A stretch of 64,000 nucleotides of DNA, taken from positions 1,728,608 through 1,792,607 of the forward strand of contig NZ_FOBB01000001.1 of the NCBI RefSeq assembly GCF_900109685.1. Direction: 5' to 3'. This stretch comes from Chitinophaga rupis (GTDB taxonomy: Bacteria; Bacteroidota; Bacteroidia; Chitinophagales; Chitinophagaceae). Shown here in pieces: positions 1 to 9,129 of this stretch; position 1 is the stretch's first letter, and every line of letters begins with the position of its first letter. The notes beneath the pieces are model-generated. The model ran no database searches and was not told the DNA's origin. It worked only from the letters and a program-made list of their open reading frames with translations. The position numbers and the translations under genes are program-made.

Positions 1-140
1 GCAGCGGGGAAGCCGCTTACTACGCTACTTCCATGGCAGGTGGTAACATTAAGTGGAGCGATGCCAAATCGTACGTATGGCCTATTCCCGCCAATGAGAT
101 CAACACAAACAGCAGCATGAAGCAAAGTGCAGGTTACTAA
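1..140 (+). CDS. RagB/SusD family outer-membrane nutrient-binding lipoprotein, 3' end only
   Basis: Only the last 45 codons are in the window, with codons starting at base 3 and a TAA stop at 138-140. The tail reads YVWPIPANEINTNSSMKQSA then GY. A 'WPIP..EI..N....Q..GY' ending is the usual C-terminus of SusD-like proteins, and the SusD at 34919-36454 ends in the same style. SusD proteins are surface lipoproteins that capture glycan and hand it to a SusC porin. The GH97 gene starts 20 bp downstream, so this is the tail of a polysaccharide utilisation operon whose SusC should lie just outside the window. The family call rests on the tail motif alone. Confidence 0.8.
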   Translation, partial: SGEAAYYATSMAGGNIKWSDAKSYVWPIPANEINTNSSMKQSAGY

Positions 141-160
141 TTAATCATCAAAACGGATGT

Positions 161-2272
161 ATGTTATTTAAAAGATTGTTTTTTATTTTCTCCGGTTTAT
201 GCATGCTGCAAAGTGCCGCGGCACAGGAACATAATGCCTTGCAGGTGGAAATGAATAAAGTACGGCTGTCCTTTTATTTGGATGGGGACGGCCGTCCCGT
301 ATATGCATTGGCGTATAATGGCCGGCTTGTGATAGCAGACTCCCGGCAGGGTTTTGTGCTGGAGCAGGATAGCTTGTTCTACAAAGGATTTGCCATAACC
401 GGTACAGAAAAAAGTTCTGTAAATGAAACCTGGCAGCCGGTATGGGGAGAGGTAAGCAGCATCCGCGACCACTATGAGCAGCTGACCGTACATTTAAAGC
501 AGCAGCAGGCGCCGGGTTATTTGCTGGATCTTGTGTTCCGTGTGTTTGAGGACGGGATGGGTTTTCGTTATGAATTTCCGCAACAGCCCGGCCTTAAATA
601 TTTTATAGTGAAAGATGAGCTCACGGAATTTAATCTCACCAGTGATCCCCTTACTTTCTGGATCCCCGGCGATTATGATAGTAACGAATACGCCTATACT
701 ACTTCTAAGCTTAGCCAGGTTAATAATACGCAGCAGGTGCAAAGCGCTACGGATATTGCAGTACGCACCGTACCGGACCCCTATGCTGTGCAAACGCCGC
801 TGATGATGAAAACGGAGGATAACCTCTATATAAACATTCATGAAGCCGCGCTGGTCAATTACCCTGCCATGCAGCTGCATGTAAATGGCGCGGTGCATCA
901 GCTTACATCCAGCCTGGTGCCGGATGCAGTAGGTAATAAAGCTTACCTGCACGCGCCCTGTAAAACGCCCTGGCGCACTATCATCGTAAGTGATAAAGCA
1001 GCAGATGTGCTGGCCTCCAAACTCATACTGAACCTGAATGAGCCACCTGCCGCCACAGATCTTTCCTGGATCCGCCCCATGAAATTTGTTGGCGTGTGGT
1101 GGGAAATGCAAACTGGTAAAAGCACCTGGAACTATGCGGATGCAGCCTCTGAAAGAGGTAAGGACGACCTGGTGCCCAATGGCCGTCATGGCGCTAACAC
1201 CGCCAATGTAAAAAAGTACATTGACTTTGCTGCCGCCAATAATATTAAAGGCGTTTTGGTAGAAGGCTGGAACACCGGCTGGGAAGACTGGTTCGGCAAC
1301 TGGAAAGAAAATGTGTTTGATTTTGTAACACCTTACCCTGATTTTAATGTAAAGGAGATTGAAGATTATGCTGCTGCCAAAGGTGTGCAAATGATCATGC
1401 ATAATGAAACCTCCGGCTCAGCCACCAACTATGAAAGGCAGCTGGACACTGCTTTCCGCTTTATGCAGGCCTATGGTTACCCGGCCGTGAAAACCGGTTA
1501 TGTAGGTAAGATCATTCCCCGCGGGGAGCACCATGACGGGCAATGGATGGTGAACCATTATGAGCGCGTAGCACAGAAGGGCATGCAGTACCACATTATG
1601 ATAGATGCGCATGAACCGCCCCGCCCAACCGGTTTGCAGCGTACCTATCCCAACTGGCTGGCTTGTGAAGCCGGCAGGGGTAATGAGTACAATGCCTTCA
1701 GCAATGGGAATGCGCCGGAGCATGAAACCATACTGCCATTTACCCGTTTAATGGGCGGGCCTATGGATTATACGCCGGGCATCTTTAAATTAAAAGGCTA
1801 TGCGCCTAATATGCCGGACAGGCAGGTGCATACCACGCTGGCCAAACAGCTGGCACTGTATGTAACCATTTACAGCCCCGTGCAAATGGTGGCAGACCTG
1901 CCGGAAAATTATGCCGCGCATGCAGATGCCTTCAACTTTATAAAAGAAGTGCCGGTTGACTGGAACGATACCCGCATTATAGCCGCAGAACCGGGCGATT
2001 ATATTACCATTGCCCGCAAGGAAAAAGGAAAGTCCAACTGGTATGTAGGCGCCATTACGGATGAGAACAGCCGCAAAGCAGCCATACCACTGCAGTTCCT
2101 GGACAAAGGAAAAAAATACCGCGCCACCGTGTATGCCGATGCGCCGGATGCAGACTGGAAAAAGAACCCCGAAGCGTACCAGATCAAAACGTCTGTTGTA
2201 GATGCAAATACCGTATTAACCATTCAGCTGGCAGCCGGAGGAGGGGCTGCAATAGCCATTCAGCCTATGTAA
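161..2272 (+). CDS. Glycoside hydrolase family 97 alpha-glucosidase (SusB-like)
   Basis: 703 residues, normal for GH97. An N-terminal signal peptide ends at about SAAAQ (residue 22). The GH97 N-terminal beta-sandwich follows (about 25-280), then the (beta/alpha)8 barrel (about 285-590, including GVLVEGWNTGW) and a C-terminal beta domain. Glu416 (HNETS), Glu485 (DAHEP) and Glu509 (RGNEY) have spacings of 69 and 24 residues. As I recall it, this equals the spacing of the calcium-binding/general-base and acid glutamates of SusB (439, 508, 532), so an inverting alpha-glucosidase is expected rather than the retaining alpha-galactosidase branch, which uses an Asp nucleophile. It probably acts in the periplasm on oligosaccharides made by the downstream glucanase. 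It is 20 bp after the SusD tail and 49 bp before the GH87 gene, so one operon is likely. Confidence 0.9.
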   Translation: MLFKRLFFIFSGLCMLQSAAAQEHNALQVEMNKVRLSFYLDGDGRPVYALAYNGRLVIADSRQGFVLEQDSLFYKGFAITGTEKSSVNETWQPVWGEVSSIRDHYEQLTVHLKQQQAPGYLLDLVFRVFEDGMGFRYEFPQQPGLKYFIVKDELTEFNLTSDPLTFWIPGDYDSNEYAYTTSKLSQVNNTQQVQSATDIAVRTVPDPYAVQTPLMMKTEDNLYINIHEAALVNYPAMQLHVNGAVHQLTSSLVPDAVGNKAYLHAPCKTPWRTIIVSDKAADVLASKLILNLNEPPAATDLSWIRPMKFVGVWWEMQTGKSTWNYADAASERGKDDLVPNGRHGANTANVKKYIDFAAANNIKGVLVEGWNTGWEDWFGNWKENVFDFVTPYPDFNVKEIEDYAAAKGVQMIMHNETSGSATNYERQLDTAFRFMQAYGYPAVKTGYVGKIIPRGEHHDGQWMVNHYERVAQKGMQYHIMIDAHEPPRPTGLQRTYPNWLACEAGRGNEYNAFSNGNAPEHETILPFTRLMGGPMDYTPGIFKLKGYAPNMPDRQVHTTLAKQLALYVTIYSPVQMVADLPENYAAHADAFNFIKEVPVDWNDTRIIAAEPGDYITIARKEKGKSNWYVGAITDENSRKAAIPLQFLDKGKKYRATVYADAPDADWKKNPEAYQIKTSVVDANTVLTIQLAAGGGAAIAIQPM

Positions 2273-2321
2273 ATAGCCCATTAAATTTTAACTACTATTC
2301 TTAAACCCAAACCCACGTATT

Positions 2322-5300
2322 ATGAAAATAACTCTATGCCCGCCCGGGGTTTTCCGGGCGGTACTGGCCCTTGTGCTGTACGTATGCATGAGCCAATTAC
2401 CCGTGTACGCACAAAGTGACGGGCTGCCCCGCGGCGCTAACCTGTTGCCCTATCAGCGCTATGAAGCGGAAAACGGCGCCCGTGGCGGTGGCGCCAGCTT
2501 ACAATCCTCTCCCCAGTTTATACAAACAGATATTGCTGCTGAAGCATCAGACCAAAAGTATGTAAGCCTGGGTAGTAACGGCGCTTATGTGGAATGGACC
2601 TTATCCGCACCGGCACAGGGTTTTAACCTGCGCTTCACCATGCCTGATAACAGCACCGGTACCGGCACTTCCGGCACACTGGGCTTGTATGTAAATGATG
2701 TAAAGGTGCGCGACATTGCCCTTTCATCCTACTGGGCCTACCAGTATTTTCCTGCTGCAGATCCGCAGCAAACCCCCTCCGGCGGCAGTACCAAGATCCT
2801 GATGCGTTTTGATGAGGTGCACTTTCGCCTGGATGCAGCTATACAGGCGGGCGATAAGGTGACCATCAAAAAAGATAACAATGATGGTATTACCTATGGA
2901 GTAGATTTTGTGGAGCTGGAATCAGTACCCACCGCCCTGACCTTACCGGCCAACTATTTATCTGTAACGGATTACGGCGCTAATGGTACGGATAATGCGG
3001 ATGATTTTGCCGCCTTTACCCAATGTATAGCCGCCGCATCCAGCCAGGGAAAAAATGTGTTCATCCCTGCCGGCCGTTTTATACTTAGCAACAAGCTGCT
3101 GCTGAATGTAAGCAACATCAAGATCCAGGGCGCGGGCATCTGGCATACTTATATTTATTTCTCCACCAATGTGCAGTTTTCCGGCGGTATCCTGGCAAGG
3201 GCCAGCCATGTGGAGATATCCAACTTTTCCATGAACACGGCCAACAATGCCCGCCTGGTATATGGCGGCGAGCCTAACCCGCTGGGGCAAATGTATAAGG
3301 TATACAAAGGTTTTATGGGTACCTATGGCGCCGGCTCCTATGTGCACGACATTTGGGTGGAGCATTTTGAATGCGGTTTCTGGATCGGCGGTTACGATCC
3401 CCCGTACCCGATAGATGTAACTACCAACATGATGATCTCCAAATGCCGCATCCGTAATAACTATGCAGATGGTGTGAACTTTTCACAGGGCACCTCCAAC
3501 TCCACGGTGGAGCAGTCCAGCGTGCGGAATAATGGCGATGATGGTTTGGCGGTATGGCCCTCTACAGATGCGTCTAACAACGTGATGGGCGTGAACAATA
3601 CTTTCCGTAACAACACCATTGAAAACAACTGGCGGGCCGGCAGCATTGCCATTTTCGGCGGCACAGGGCACGACATTAACCACAACCTCATTAAAGATGG
3701 GGTAGGCGGGTCCGGTATCCGTTTCACCAACGACTTTGCGGGTTTTACTTTTAAGTATCCCGGTGATGTAATTAAGGTGGCAGAAAATACCATCATTGGC
3801 TGCGGCACCAGCAACGACCTTTGGAACCAGAAAAGAGGCGCCATTGAGTTTTATGCGCAAACCGGTGTGTTTAATATACAGTTTGATAACACCACCATCC
3901 TGAACTCGCAGCGCGATGCGGTGCAGCTGTATGGCAACAATTATCATCACCTTATTTTCAACAACACCCTTATAGACGGCACCGGACTGGATCCTGTGGT
4001 ACGCGATGTGCCTTCCGATGTTTACGGCGGTTTTGGTATTTATGCGCAGGCCAATTCAGATTCTGCGGTGTTCAACAATCTTACCGTAAGGAATGCGGAA
4101 TCCGGCACTTCCCTGAACCGCAATACAAATTTTAAGCTTATTATACGGGATGTGAATATTCCCGTGACCGGCGTAGTGCTGGTTCCGGCTACAGATACTA
4201 CCATAGCTACAGGCAGCAGCTTTCAGCTGAAGGCGAATATTATACCAGTAGATGCTACCAATAAAAATCTCAGCTGGACCTCTTCCAACACAGCCGCTGT
4301 AACGGTAGATGCCAATGGTAAAGTAACAGCTGTAGGTTTAGGCGCAGCAACCATTACCGTAACTACACAAAGCGGCAATTTTACCGCCACCCGCAAGGTA
4401 ACGGTAACGCCTGCTGTAAATATTACGGCTACGGATGCAGATGCCGGAGAAGGCAATAACACCGGTACTTTCCGCATCAGCGCTTCTGCCATTACGCAAA
4501 CCGTAACGGTGAATTACACGATCAGCGGTACGGCTGCCAGCGCTGATTACACGGCCAGCCCGGCTTTAACAGGATCGGTAACTTTGTCGCCTACCACATT
4601 GGCGCAAACTATTACCATTACACCGGTAGATGATAATAGTTTTGAAGGACCGGAAACCCTACGCTTAACACTCAAAGCAGGTATCGGTTACCAGCTGGGT
4701 AATGATACTACGGCCGTGGTCACCATTACGGATAATGACCTGCCGCCCTGTACTGCACCTACCATTGCGCGGGTTACAGGTACTGCACCGGTTATTGATC
4801 AAAACATTGACGGCGCCTGGTCTGCAGCACCTGTTAAGAGTATTGGCAATGTGGTGCTGGGCGGTGTACCGGCCGGTTACGGCGGGCAGTGGCGCGCTAT
4901 GTATGATAACACCAATCTGTATGTATTGGTGCAGGTAAATGATGCTACTAAGATCAATGATTCCGGTGGCAGCTGGTGGGAAGATGATGTGGTGGAAATT
5001 TTTATTGATGGCGATAACAGCAAAACCGCCACTTACGACGGCGCCAATGATTTTCAGCTGGGCTTCCGCTATAACGATAACACTCTGCATGTAGGTGGCA
5101 ATTCTGTAACCCGCACCACGGGCATTACTTTTAGCCAATATGCAACTGCTACCGGCTACAATGTGGAAGCAGCCATTCCCTGGACTACCATTGGAACCAC
5201 TGCCGCCCTGGGCAAACCCATTGGCCTGGATGTGCAGCTGGATAATGATGATAATGGTGGCACCCGCGATGCGCAGCTGGCAACCTTTGCCACTACCACT

Positions 5301-6341
5301 ACGGCCTTCCAGGATCCGCGTGTATTCGGCACCGTATATTTAACCAATTGTAATGCTACCAATGTACCGGTAACAGGTGTAAGCGTATCGCCCGCTACTG
5401 CCAGTATTGGCACCGGCGCTACGCAGCAGCTGGTAGCCAGCGTGCTGCCGACCAATGCTTCCAACACCAATGTAAGCTGGAGCTCCAGCAATACCAGCGT
5501 TGCTACCGTTAACGCAGCCGGGCTGGTGACCGCGGTGGCTGTAGGTACTGCAACTATTACCGTTACTACGGCCGACCAGGGAAAAACAGCCACCTGCACG
5601 GTAACCGTTACGCAGGGCAGCACCATTTATTACCGTATTAAGAACCGCTGGCAGAACACTTATCTGAATGATGGTGGTGCGCAGGCAAATTACGCTGCTT
5701 CTCCCTCAGCCACAGATAACAGCTACCAGTGGTCGCTGGAAAATGTAAGCGGCGGATATGTGGAAATTAAGAACCGCGCTACCGGCGAGTATATAAATAT
5801 TGAGCATGCGCTGGATTATGTGGAAGTTACCACCCGCAGCGCCGGCACCCTCAGCTCCCGCTGGGCCATGGAAAATACGGGCGATGGCTACGTACGCATC
5901 CGCAACGCAGGCCCTTCTAACGACTATATTCATATAGAGAACCTGAGAGGTTACGCGCAGCATGGCATGATGTATCCTGTTTGGCAAAGCGCCCAATGGC
6001 AGCTGGAACAGGTGCCTGCCAACGCATTGGCCCGTAGCGGCAACACACCGGCCTTGTCCATTAGTAACCCCAATAACGGGCAAAAGCTGTTGCCTTCCAC
6101 AGCGGCCATTACCCTGGAAGTATATCCCAACCCTGCCGTGAGTGAGCTGAAACTACAGTCTAAAGATGATCTGTCGGGCGGTATAATATACATCCTGAAC
6201 AGCAGCGGTAACATTGTAATGCGCACCAATGCAGCGGCGCGTACAGTGAACATTGCTGCTTTACCACCGGGCGTTTATACATTGCTGTTCACTCAAAAAA
6301 CGCAAAAGATCACAAAACGGTTTGTGAAAATACCACAGTAA
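2322..6341 (+). CDS. Multimodular secreted GH87-like alpha-1,3-glucanase (mycodextranase type) with T9SS sorting domain
   Basis: 1339 residues. Domains I read in order: signal peptide 1-31; CBM6/CBM35-like beta-sandwich about 43-200; right-handed beta-helix about 210-610; Big_2 Ig-like about 615-697; Calx-beta about 699-806; CBM9-like sugar-binding about 812-1008; second Big_2 about 1015-1098; ricin-like trefoil about 1100-1232; Por/T9SS type A sorting domain about 1262-1339 (LEVYPNP...). In the helix, YADGVNF supplies Asp383 and NNGDDGLAVW supplies Asp406 and Asp407. The 23-residue spacing and the paired Asp match the catalytic triad I recall for GH87 alpha-1,3-glucanases. With the GH97 gene this implies surface cleavage of alpha-1,3-linked glucan followed by periplasmic glucose release. 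The fold is certain; the substrate is inference. A generic pectate-lyase-like hydrolase is the alternative. Confidence 0.82.
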   Translation: MKITLCPPGVFRAVLALVLYVCMSQLPVYAQSDGLPRGANLLPYQRYEAENGARGGGASLQSSPQFIQTDIAAEASDQKYVSLGSNGAYVEWTLSAPAQGFNLRFTMPDNSTGTGTSGTLGLYVNDVKVRDIALSSYWAYQYFPAADPQQTPSGGSTKILMRFDEVHFRLDAAIQAGDKVTIKKDNNDGITYGVDFVELESVPTALTLPANYLSVTDYGANGTDNADDFAAFTQCIAAASSQGKNVFIPAGRFILSNKLLLNVSNIKIQGAGIWHTYIYFSTNVQFSGGILARASHVEISNFSMNTANNARLVYGGEPNPLGQMYKVYKGFMGTYGAGSYVHDIWVEHFECGFWIGGYDPPYPIDVTTNMMISKCRIRNNYADGVNFSQGTSNSTVEQSSVRNNGDDGLAVWPSTDASNNVMGVNNTFRNNTIENNWRAGSIAIFGGTGHDINHNLIKDGVGGSGIRFTNDFAGFTFKYPGDVIKVAENTIIGCGTSNDLWNQKRGAIEFYAQTGVFNIQFDNTTILNSQRDAVQLYGNNYHHLIFNNTLIDGTGLDPVVRDVPSDVYGGFGIYAQANSDSAVFNNLTVRNAESGTSLNRNTNFKLIIRDVNIPVTGVVLVPATDTTIATGSSFQLKANIIPVDATNKNLSWTSSNTAAVTVDANGKVTAVGLGAATITVTTQSGNFTATRKVTVTPAVNITATDADAGEGNNTGTFRISASAITQTVTVNYTISGTAASADYTASPALTGSVTLSPTTLAQTITITPVDDNSFEGPETLRLTLKAGIGYQLGNDTTAVVTITDNDLPPCTAPTIARVTGTAPVIDQNIDGAWSAAPVKSIGNVVLGGVPAGYGGQWRAMYDNTNLYVLVQVNDATKINDSGGSWWEDDVVEIFIDGDNSKTATYDGANDFQLGFRYNDNTLHVGGNSVTRTTGITFSQYATATGYNVEAAIPWTTIGTTAALGKPIGLDVQLDNDDNGGTRDAQLATFATTTTAFQDPRVFGTVYLTNCNATNVPVTGVSVSPATASIGTGATQQLVASVLPTNASNTNVSWSSSNTSVATVNAAGLVTAVAVGTATITVTTADQGKTATCTVTVTQGSTIYYRIKNRWQNTYLNDGGAQANYAASPSATDNSYQWSLENVSGGYVEIKNRATGEYINIEHALDYVEVTTRSAGTLSSRWAMENTGDGYVRIRNAGPSNDYIHIENLRGYAQHGMMYPVWQSAQWQLEQVPANALARSGNTPALSISNPNNGQKLLPSTAAITLEVYPNPAVSELKLQSKDDLSGGIIYILNSSGNIVMRTNAAARTVNIAALPPGVYTLLFTQKTQKITKRFVKIPQ

Positions 6342-6360
6342 CCTGTTGGCGCAGGAACAT

Positions 6361-6399
6361 AAAAGCCCTCCCGGAATAGCTCCGGGGGGCTTTTTTTTA
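6361..6399 (+). terminator. Rho-independent terminator of the alpha-glucan operon
   Basis: A GC-rich stem (AAAGCCCTCCCGGA pairing with TCCGGGGGGCTTT, one bulged T) with a short ATAGC loop is followed by eight T residues. It lies 20 bp after the glucanase stop codon. Confidence 0.9.
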
Positions 6400-6645
6400 T
6401 ATTAACATCCCCCGGTCACGATAAAATGGGGAAAGCCGTTCCATATTAATTTTTTTTGATGATGTGCTCTTTTTATGGCGGGATGCATTGAAATGGCCGG
6501 CCTATTTAGTAAATTAACAGTGGTAATACGATTTTCAGTTAAGCCCATTAGCCTGTTCTTAGACCTGCAGCCTTATTAACCATTCAAAAAGATTAAACCT
6601 GCCATGCAACATCAAAAATGGTATAACTCCCAAATGTTTTAAACA

Positions 6646-7089
6646 ATGCAGGAATATCTACCATCCAAAAATATTCAGCAGGCCGTTCCCTTTTTTGCAG
6701 TAGCAGATATGGAGGCCTCCATCCGCTTTTATGTAGAGGGCCTTGGCTTTGAGATTATTGCCAGATGGGAGCCCCGCGGGAAAATAGAATGGTGCTGCGT
6801 ACAGCGGGAAGGCGCCGCAATCATGTTACAGGAGTACCATACGGAGGGGCCTGATGCCTGGAAGCCCGAAGGCAAAGTAGGTGTAGGCGTATCCATCTGT
6901 TTTATTTGTGAAGATGCGCTGGCCCTGTACCACGAGTTTATTGCCAATGGTATCAGCACTACAGAGCCGTTTGTAGGAAATAATATGTGGGTCATTAACC
7001 TGTATGATCCGGATGGGTATACCCTGAATTTTGAAAGCAGCACAGATGTGCCGGAAGAAACCCGGTATTCTGAGTGGGAACAAGCGTAA
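6646..7089 (+). CDS. VOC superfamily (glyoxalase/bleomycin-resistance fold) protein
   Basis: 147 residues, a single VOC module pair (beta-alpha-beta-beta-beta twice). It opens with AVPFFAVADMEASIRFYVEG, the usual first strand and helix, and closes with NLYDPDGYTLNFE, the usual last strand carrying the metal-ligand Glu. Family members bind a divalent metal and act as lyases, dioxygenases or drug-binding proteins, so the substrate cannot be told from this. The segment CFICEDALALYHEFIANGI marks the second half. It is the first of four co-directional small-molecule enzyme genes, 76 bp before the next. The 246 bp before it hold no gene. Confidence 0.85.
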   Translation: MQEYLPSKNIQQAVPFFAVADMEASIRFYVEGLGFEIIARWEPRGKIEWCCVQREGAAIMLQEYHTEGPDAWKPEGKVGVGVSICFICEDALALYHEFIANGISTTEPFVGNNMWVINLYDPDGYTLNFESSTDVPEETRYSEWEQA

Positions 7090-7165
7090 TGACGCCGCCC
7101 CGCGCCAGGCTGTATATCTCGCTGTATTGCCTTAAATTGTAGGCGGATAAAAAACCGTCTACTTT

Positions 7166-8200
7166 ATGGAACTGGGGATCAGCACATTTGGAGAAGTACA
7201 GCCGGAAGGCGTAACAGGTAACGCAGCACAATCTTACCTGCGTATGCAGGAAATTATTGAAGAAGCCAGGCTGGCCGATGCCGTTGGGCTGGATGTGTTT
7301 GCAGTAGGGGAGCATCACCGGCCTGATTTTGTTATATCCGCCCCGGAAGTAGTCCTGGGCGCAATTGCCGCTGTTACAAAAAATATTCGTTTAACCAGCT
7401 CCGTTATTGTGCTCAGCTCTGCTGATCCCGTACGTACCTTTCAGCAGTTTGCCACCGTTGATCTGTTATCCGGCGGACGGGTGGAGATCCTGGCCGGCCG
7501 TGGCTCCTTCACAGAATCTTATCCTTTGTTCGGTTACAACCTGGCAGATTACGATGCTTTGTTTGAGGAAAAGCTGAACATGCTGTTACAGATCAACCAG
7601 CATGAAACCCTCACCTGGAAAGGGAAGTTCCGGGCGCCTGTCAGCAACCGCGGTGTTTATCCAAGACCTTACCAGGCAGCTTTGCCCATTTGGCTGGCCA
7701 TAGGTGGTACGCCGGCATCTGCGGTACGTGCAGGCAAGCTCAATTTGCCTTTAACGCTGGCCATTTTAGGTGGCCGCCCCAGCCAGTATGTACAATTGAT
7801 CGATTTATACCGGCAGTCGGCCCAAACAGCAGGCCACGATCCTGCACAGCTGCCGCTGGCCATCAATTCCCAGTTTTATGTGGCCGATAGTTCAGACCAG
7901 GCAGCAGATGAGTTTTTCCCATCTTACCAGGTGCTCATGAACCGTGTAGGTAAAGAGCGCGGCTGGCCGCCCCTTACACGGAACCAGTTTGAATACCTGC
8001 GTATGCCGGAAGGTCCCTTGTTTGTAGGCAGCGTGCAGGAGATCATTGATAAGCTGCTGTACCAGCATCAGCTGTTCAATAATACCCGTTTCCTGGCGCA
8101 GCTGGTAAAGGGTTATATTACGCACGACAAAGTATTGCATGCTATTGAGCTGTTCGGAAAAAAAATAGCTCCGGCCGTGCGGGAAGCATTGGGTAAATAA
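7166..8200 (+). CDS. LLM class flavin-dependent oxidoreductase (luciferase-like monooxygenase)
   Basis: 344 residues, a TIM-barrel of the bacterial luciferase superfamily. Visible marks are the EARLADAVGLDVFAVGEHH segment near residues 32-50, the strand/helix NIRLTSSVIVLSSADPVRTF, GGRVEILAGRGSFTESYPLFG, and PIWLAIGGTP before the C-terminal part. Proteins of this type use reduced FMN or F420; Bacteroidota usually use FMN. They oxidise organic substrates such as sulfonates, amines or aldehydes. The substrate is not predictable here. It sits between the VOC gene and an SDR gene on the same strand, which suggests a small oxidative pathway. Confidence 0.88.
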   Translation: MELGISTFGEVQPEGVTGNAAQSYLRMQEIIEEARLADAVGLDVFAVGEHHRPDFVISAPEVVLGAIAAVTKNIRLTSSVIVLSSADPVRTFQQFATVDLLSGGRVEILAGRGSFTESYPLFGYNLADYDALFEEKLNMLLQINQHETLTWKGKFRAPVSNRGVYPRPYQAALPIWLAIGGTPASAVRAGKLNLPLTLAILGGRPSQYVQLIDLYRQSAQTAGHDPAQLPLAINSQFYVADSSDQAADEFFPSYQVLMNRVGKERGWPPLTRNQFEYLRMPEGPLFVGSVQEIIDKLLYQHQLFNNTRFLAQLVKGYITHDKVLHAIELFGKKIAPAVREALGK

Positions 8201-8295
8201 CAGCACTGACGCACTATGCCCGCTATATTGTCGCTATTACACCGCCCTTACGTGCACATTCTTATTTAAGTTTGTTTTAATCAAAAACTACCACC

Positions 8296-9099
8296 ATGTT
8301 ATTGCAAAACAAGAATGCTGTTATCTATGGAGCAGGCGGCTCATTAGGCGGCGCGGTAGCAAAAGCGCTGGCCGCAGCAGGCGCACAGGTATTTCTTACC
8401 GGCCTGCACCTGGAAAATGTGCAGCAGCTGGCAAACGCGATCTGTGCCGCAGGCGGCCGGGCAGAAGCAGCTGTGGTAGATGCATTGGACGAAAAAGCTA
8501 TTGAAACGCATATACAGCAGGTAAAGCAGAAAGCAGGTACCATAGATATTTCTTATAACGCCATCGGCCTGGAAGCTAAACAGAATATTCCGCTGGTTGA
8601 GATGGCGCTGGCCGACTTTCTACGGCCGGTGAACATTGCCATGCACACACAATTCCTGACTGCAACGGCAGCCGGCAGGGTAATGATGGCCCAGGGTTCC
8701 GGCGTTATTTTATCGCTTACTGCTACACCGGCTGGTATTGGTTATCCATTGGTAGGTGGTTTTGGACCGGCCTGTTGTGCCATGGAAAGTTTTTCCCGCG
8801 ACCTGGCATCGGAGCTGGGGCCCCATGGGGTGCGGGTGGTAAATATGCGCTCCGGCGGATCGCCTGACTCCCGCGTTTTTGCAGAAGCCATCGCCAGCTC
8901 ACCAGCTGCACCGGAATTTTTAGTGAAACTGAGGGCAGACACCATGCTTAAAAAGTTGCCTCCAATGGCGGATATTGCCAATACTGCCGTATTCCTGGCC
9001 TCTGACCTGGCCGGCTCCATTACCGGTGTTACCATTGATATTACCTGCGGTACCACCAATGCCCTGAATTATAAAATGCCCAACATTCCGCTGAAATAA
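8296..9099 (+). CDS. SDR family protein with degenerate catalytic motif
   Basis: 267 residues with a Rossmann fold. The glycine-rich loop YGAGGSLGGAVA (residues 11-22) takes the place of the classical TGxxxGIG, and ISYNAIG (85-91) takes the NAG position. Where classical SDRs have Tyr-x-x-x-Lys, this protein has Phe156-Gly-Pro-Ala-Cys160 (GGFGPACC), so both the catalytic Tyr and Lys are absent; Ser140 (ILSLTA) remains. The end PMADIANTAVFLASDLAGSI and TGVTIDITCG is normal for the family. Nucleotide binding is likely; classical oxidoreductase chemistry is doubtful. Its neighbours are a flavin monooxygenase 95 bp before and an SMP-30 lactonase 30 bp after. Confidence 0.82.
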   Translation: MLLQNKNAVIYGAGGSLGGAVAKALAAAGAQVFLTGLHLENVQQLANAICAAGGRAEAAVVDALDEKAIETHIQQVKQKAGTIDISYNAIGLEAKQNIPLVEMALADFLRPVNIAMHTQFLTATAAGRVMMAQGSGVILSLTATPAGIGYPLVGGFGPACCAMESFSRDLASELGPHGVRVVNMRSGGSPDSRVFAEAIASSPAAPEFLVKLRADTMLKKLPPMADIANTAVFLASDLAGSITGVTIDITCGTTNALNYKMPNIPLK

Positions 9100-9129
9100 C
9101 ATTTTTGTACTTTTTAGCTAACTTAGGGC

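Noticed and set aside
494..1402. Long open frame on the minus strand inside the GH97 gene
   Set aside because: It lies wholly within a well-supported GH97 gene, has no recognisable domain and reads like the reverse of a biased codon pattern.
6400..6645. Small gene or RNA between the glucanase terminator and the VOC gene
   Set aside because: No open frame with a sensible start and no stable structure apart from the terminator.
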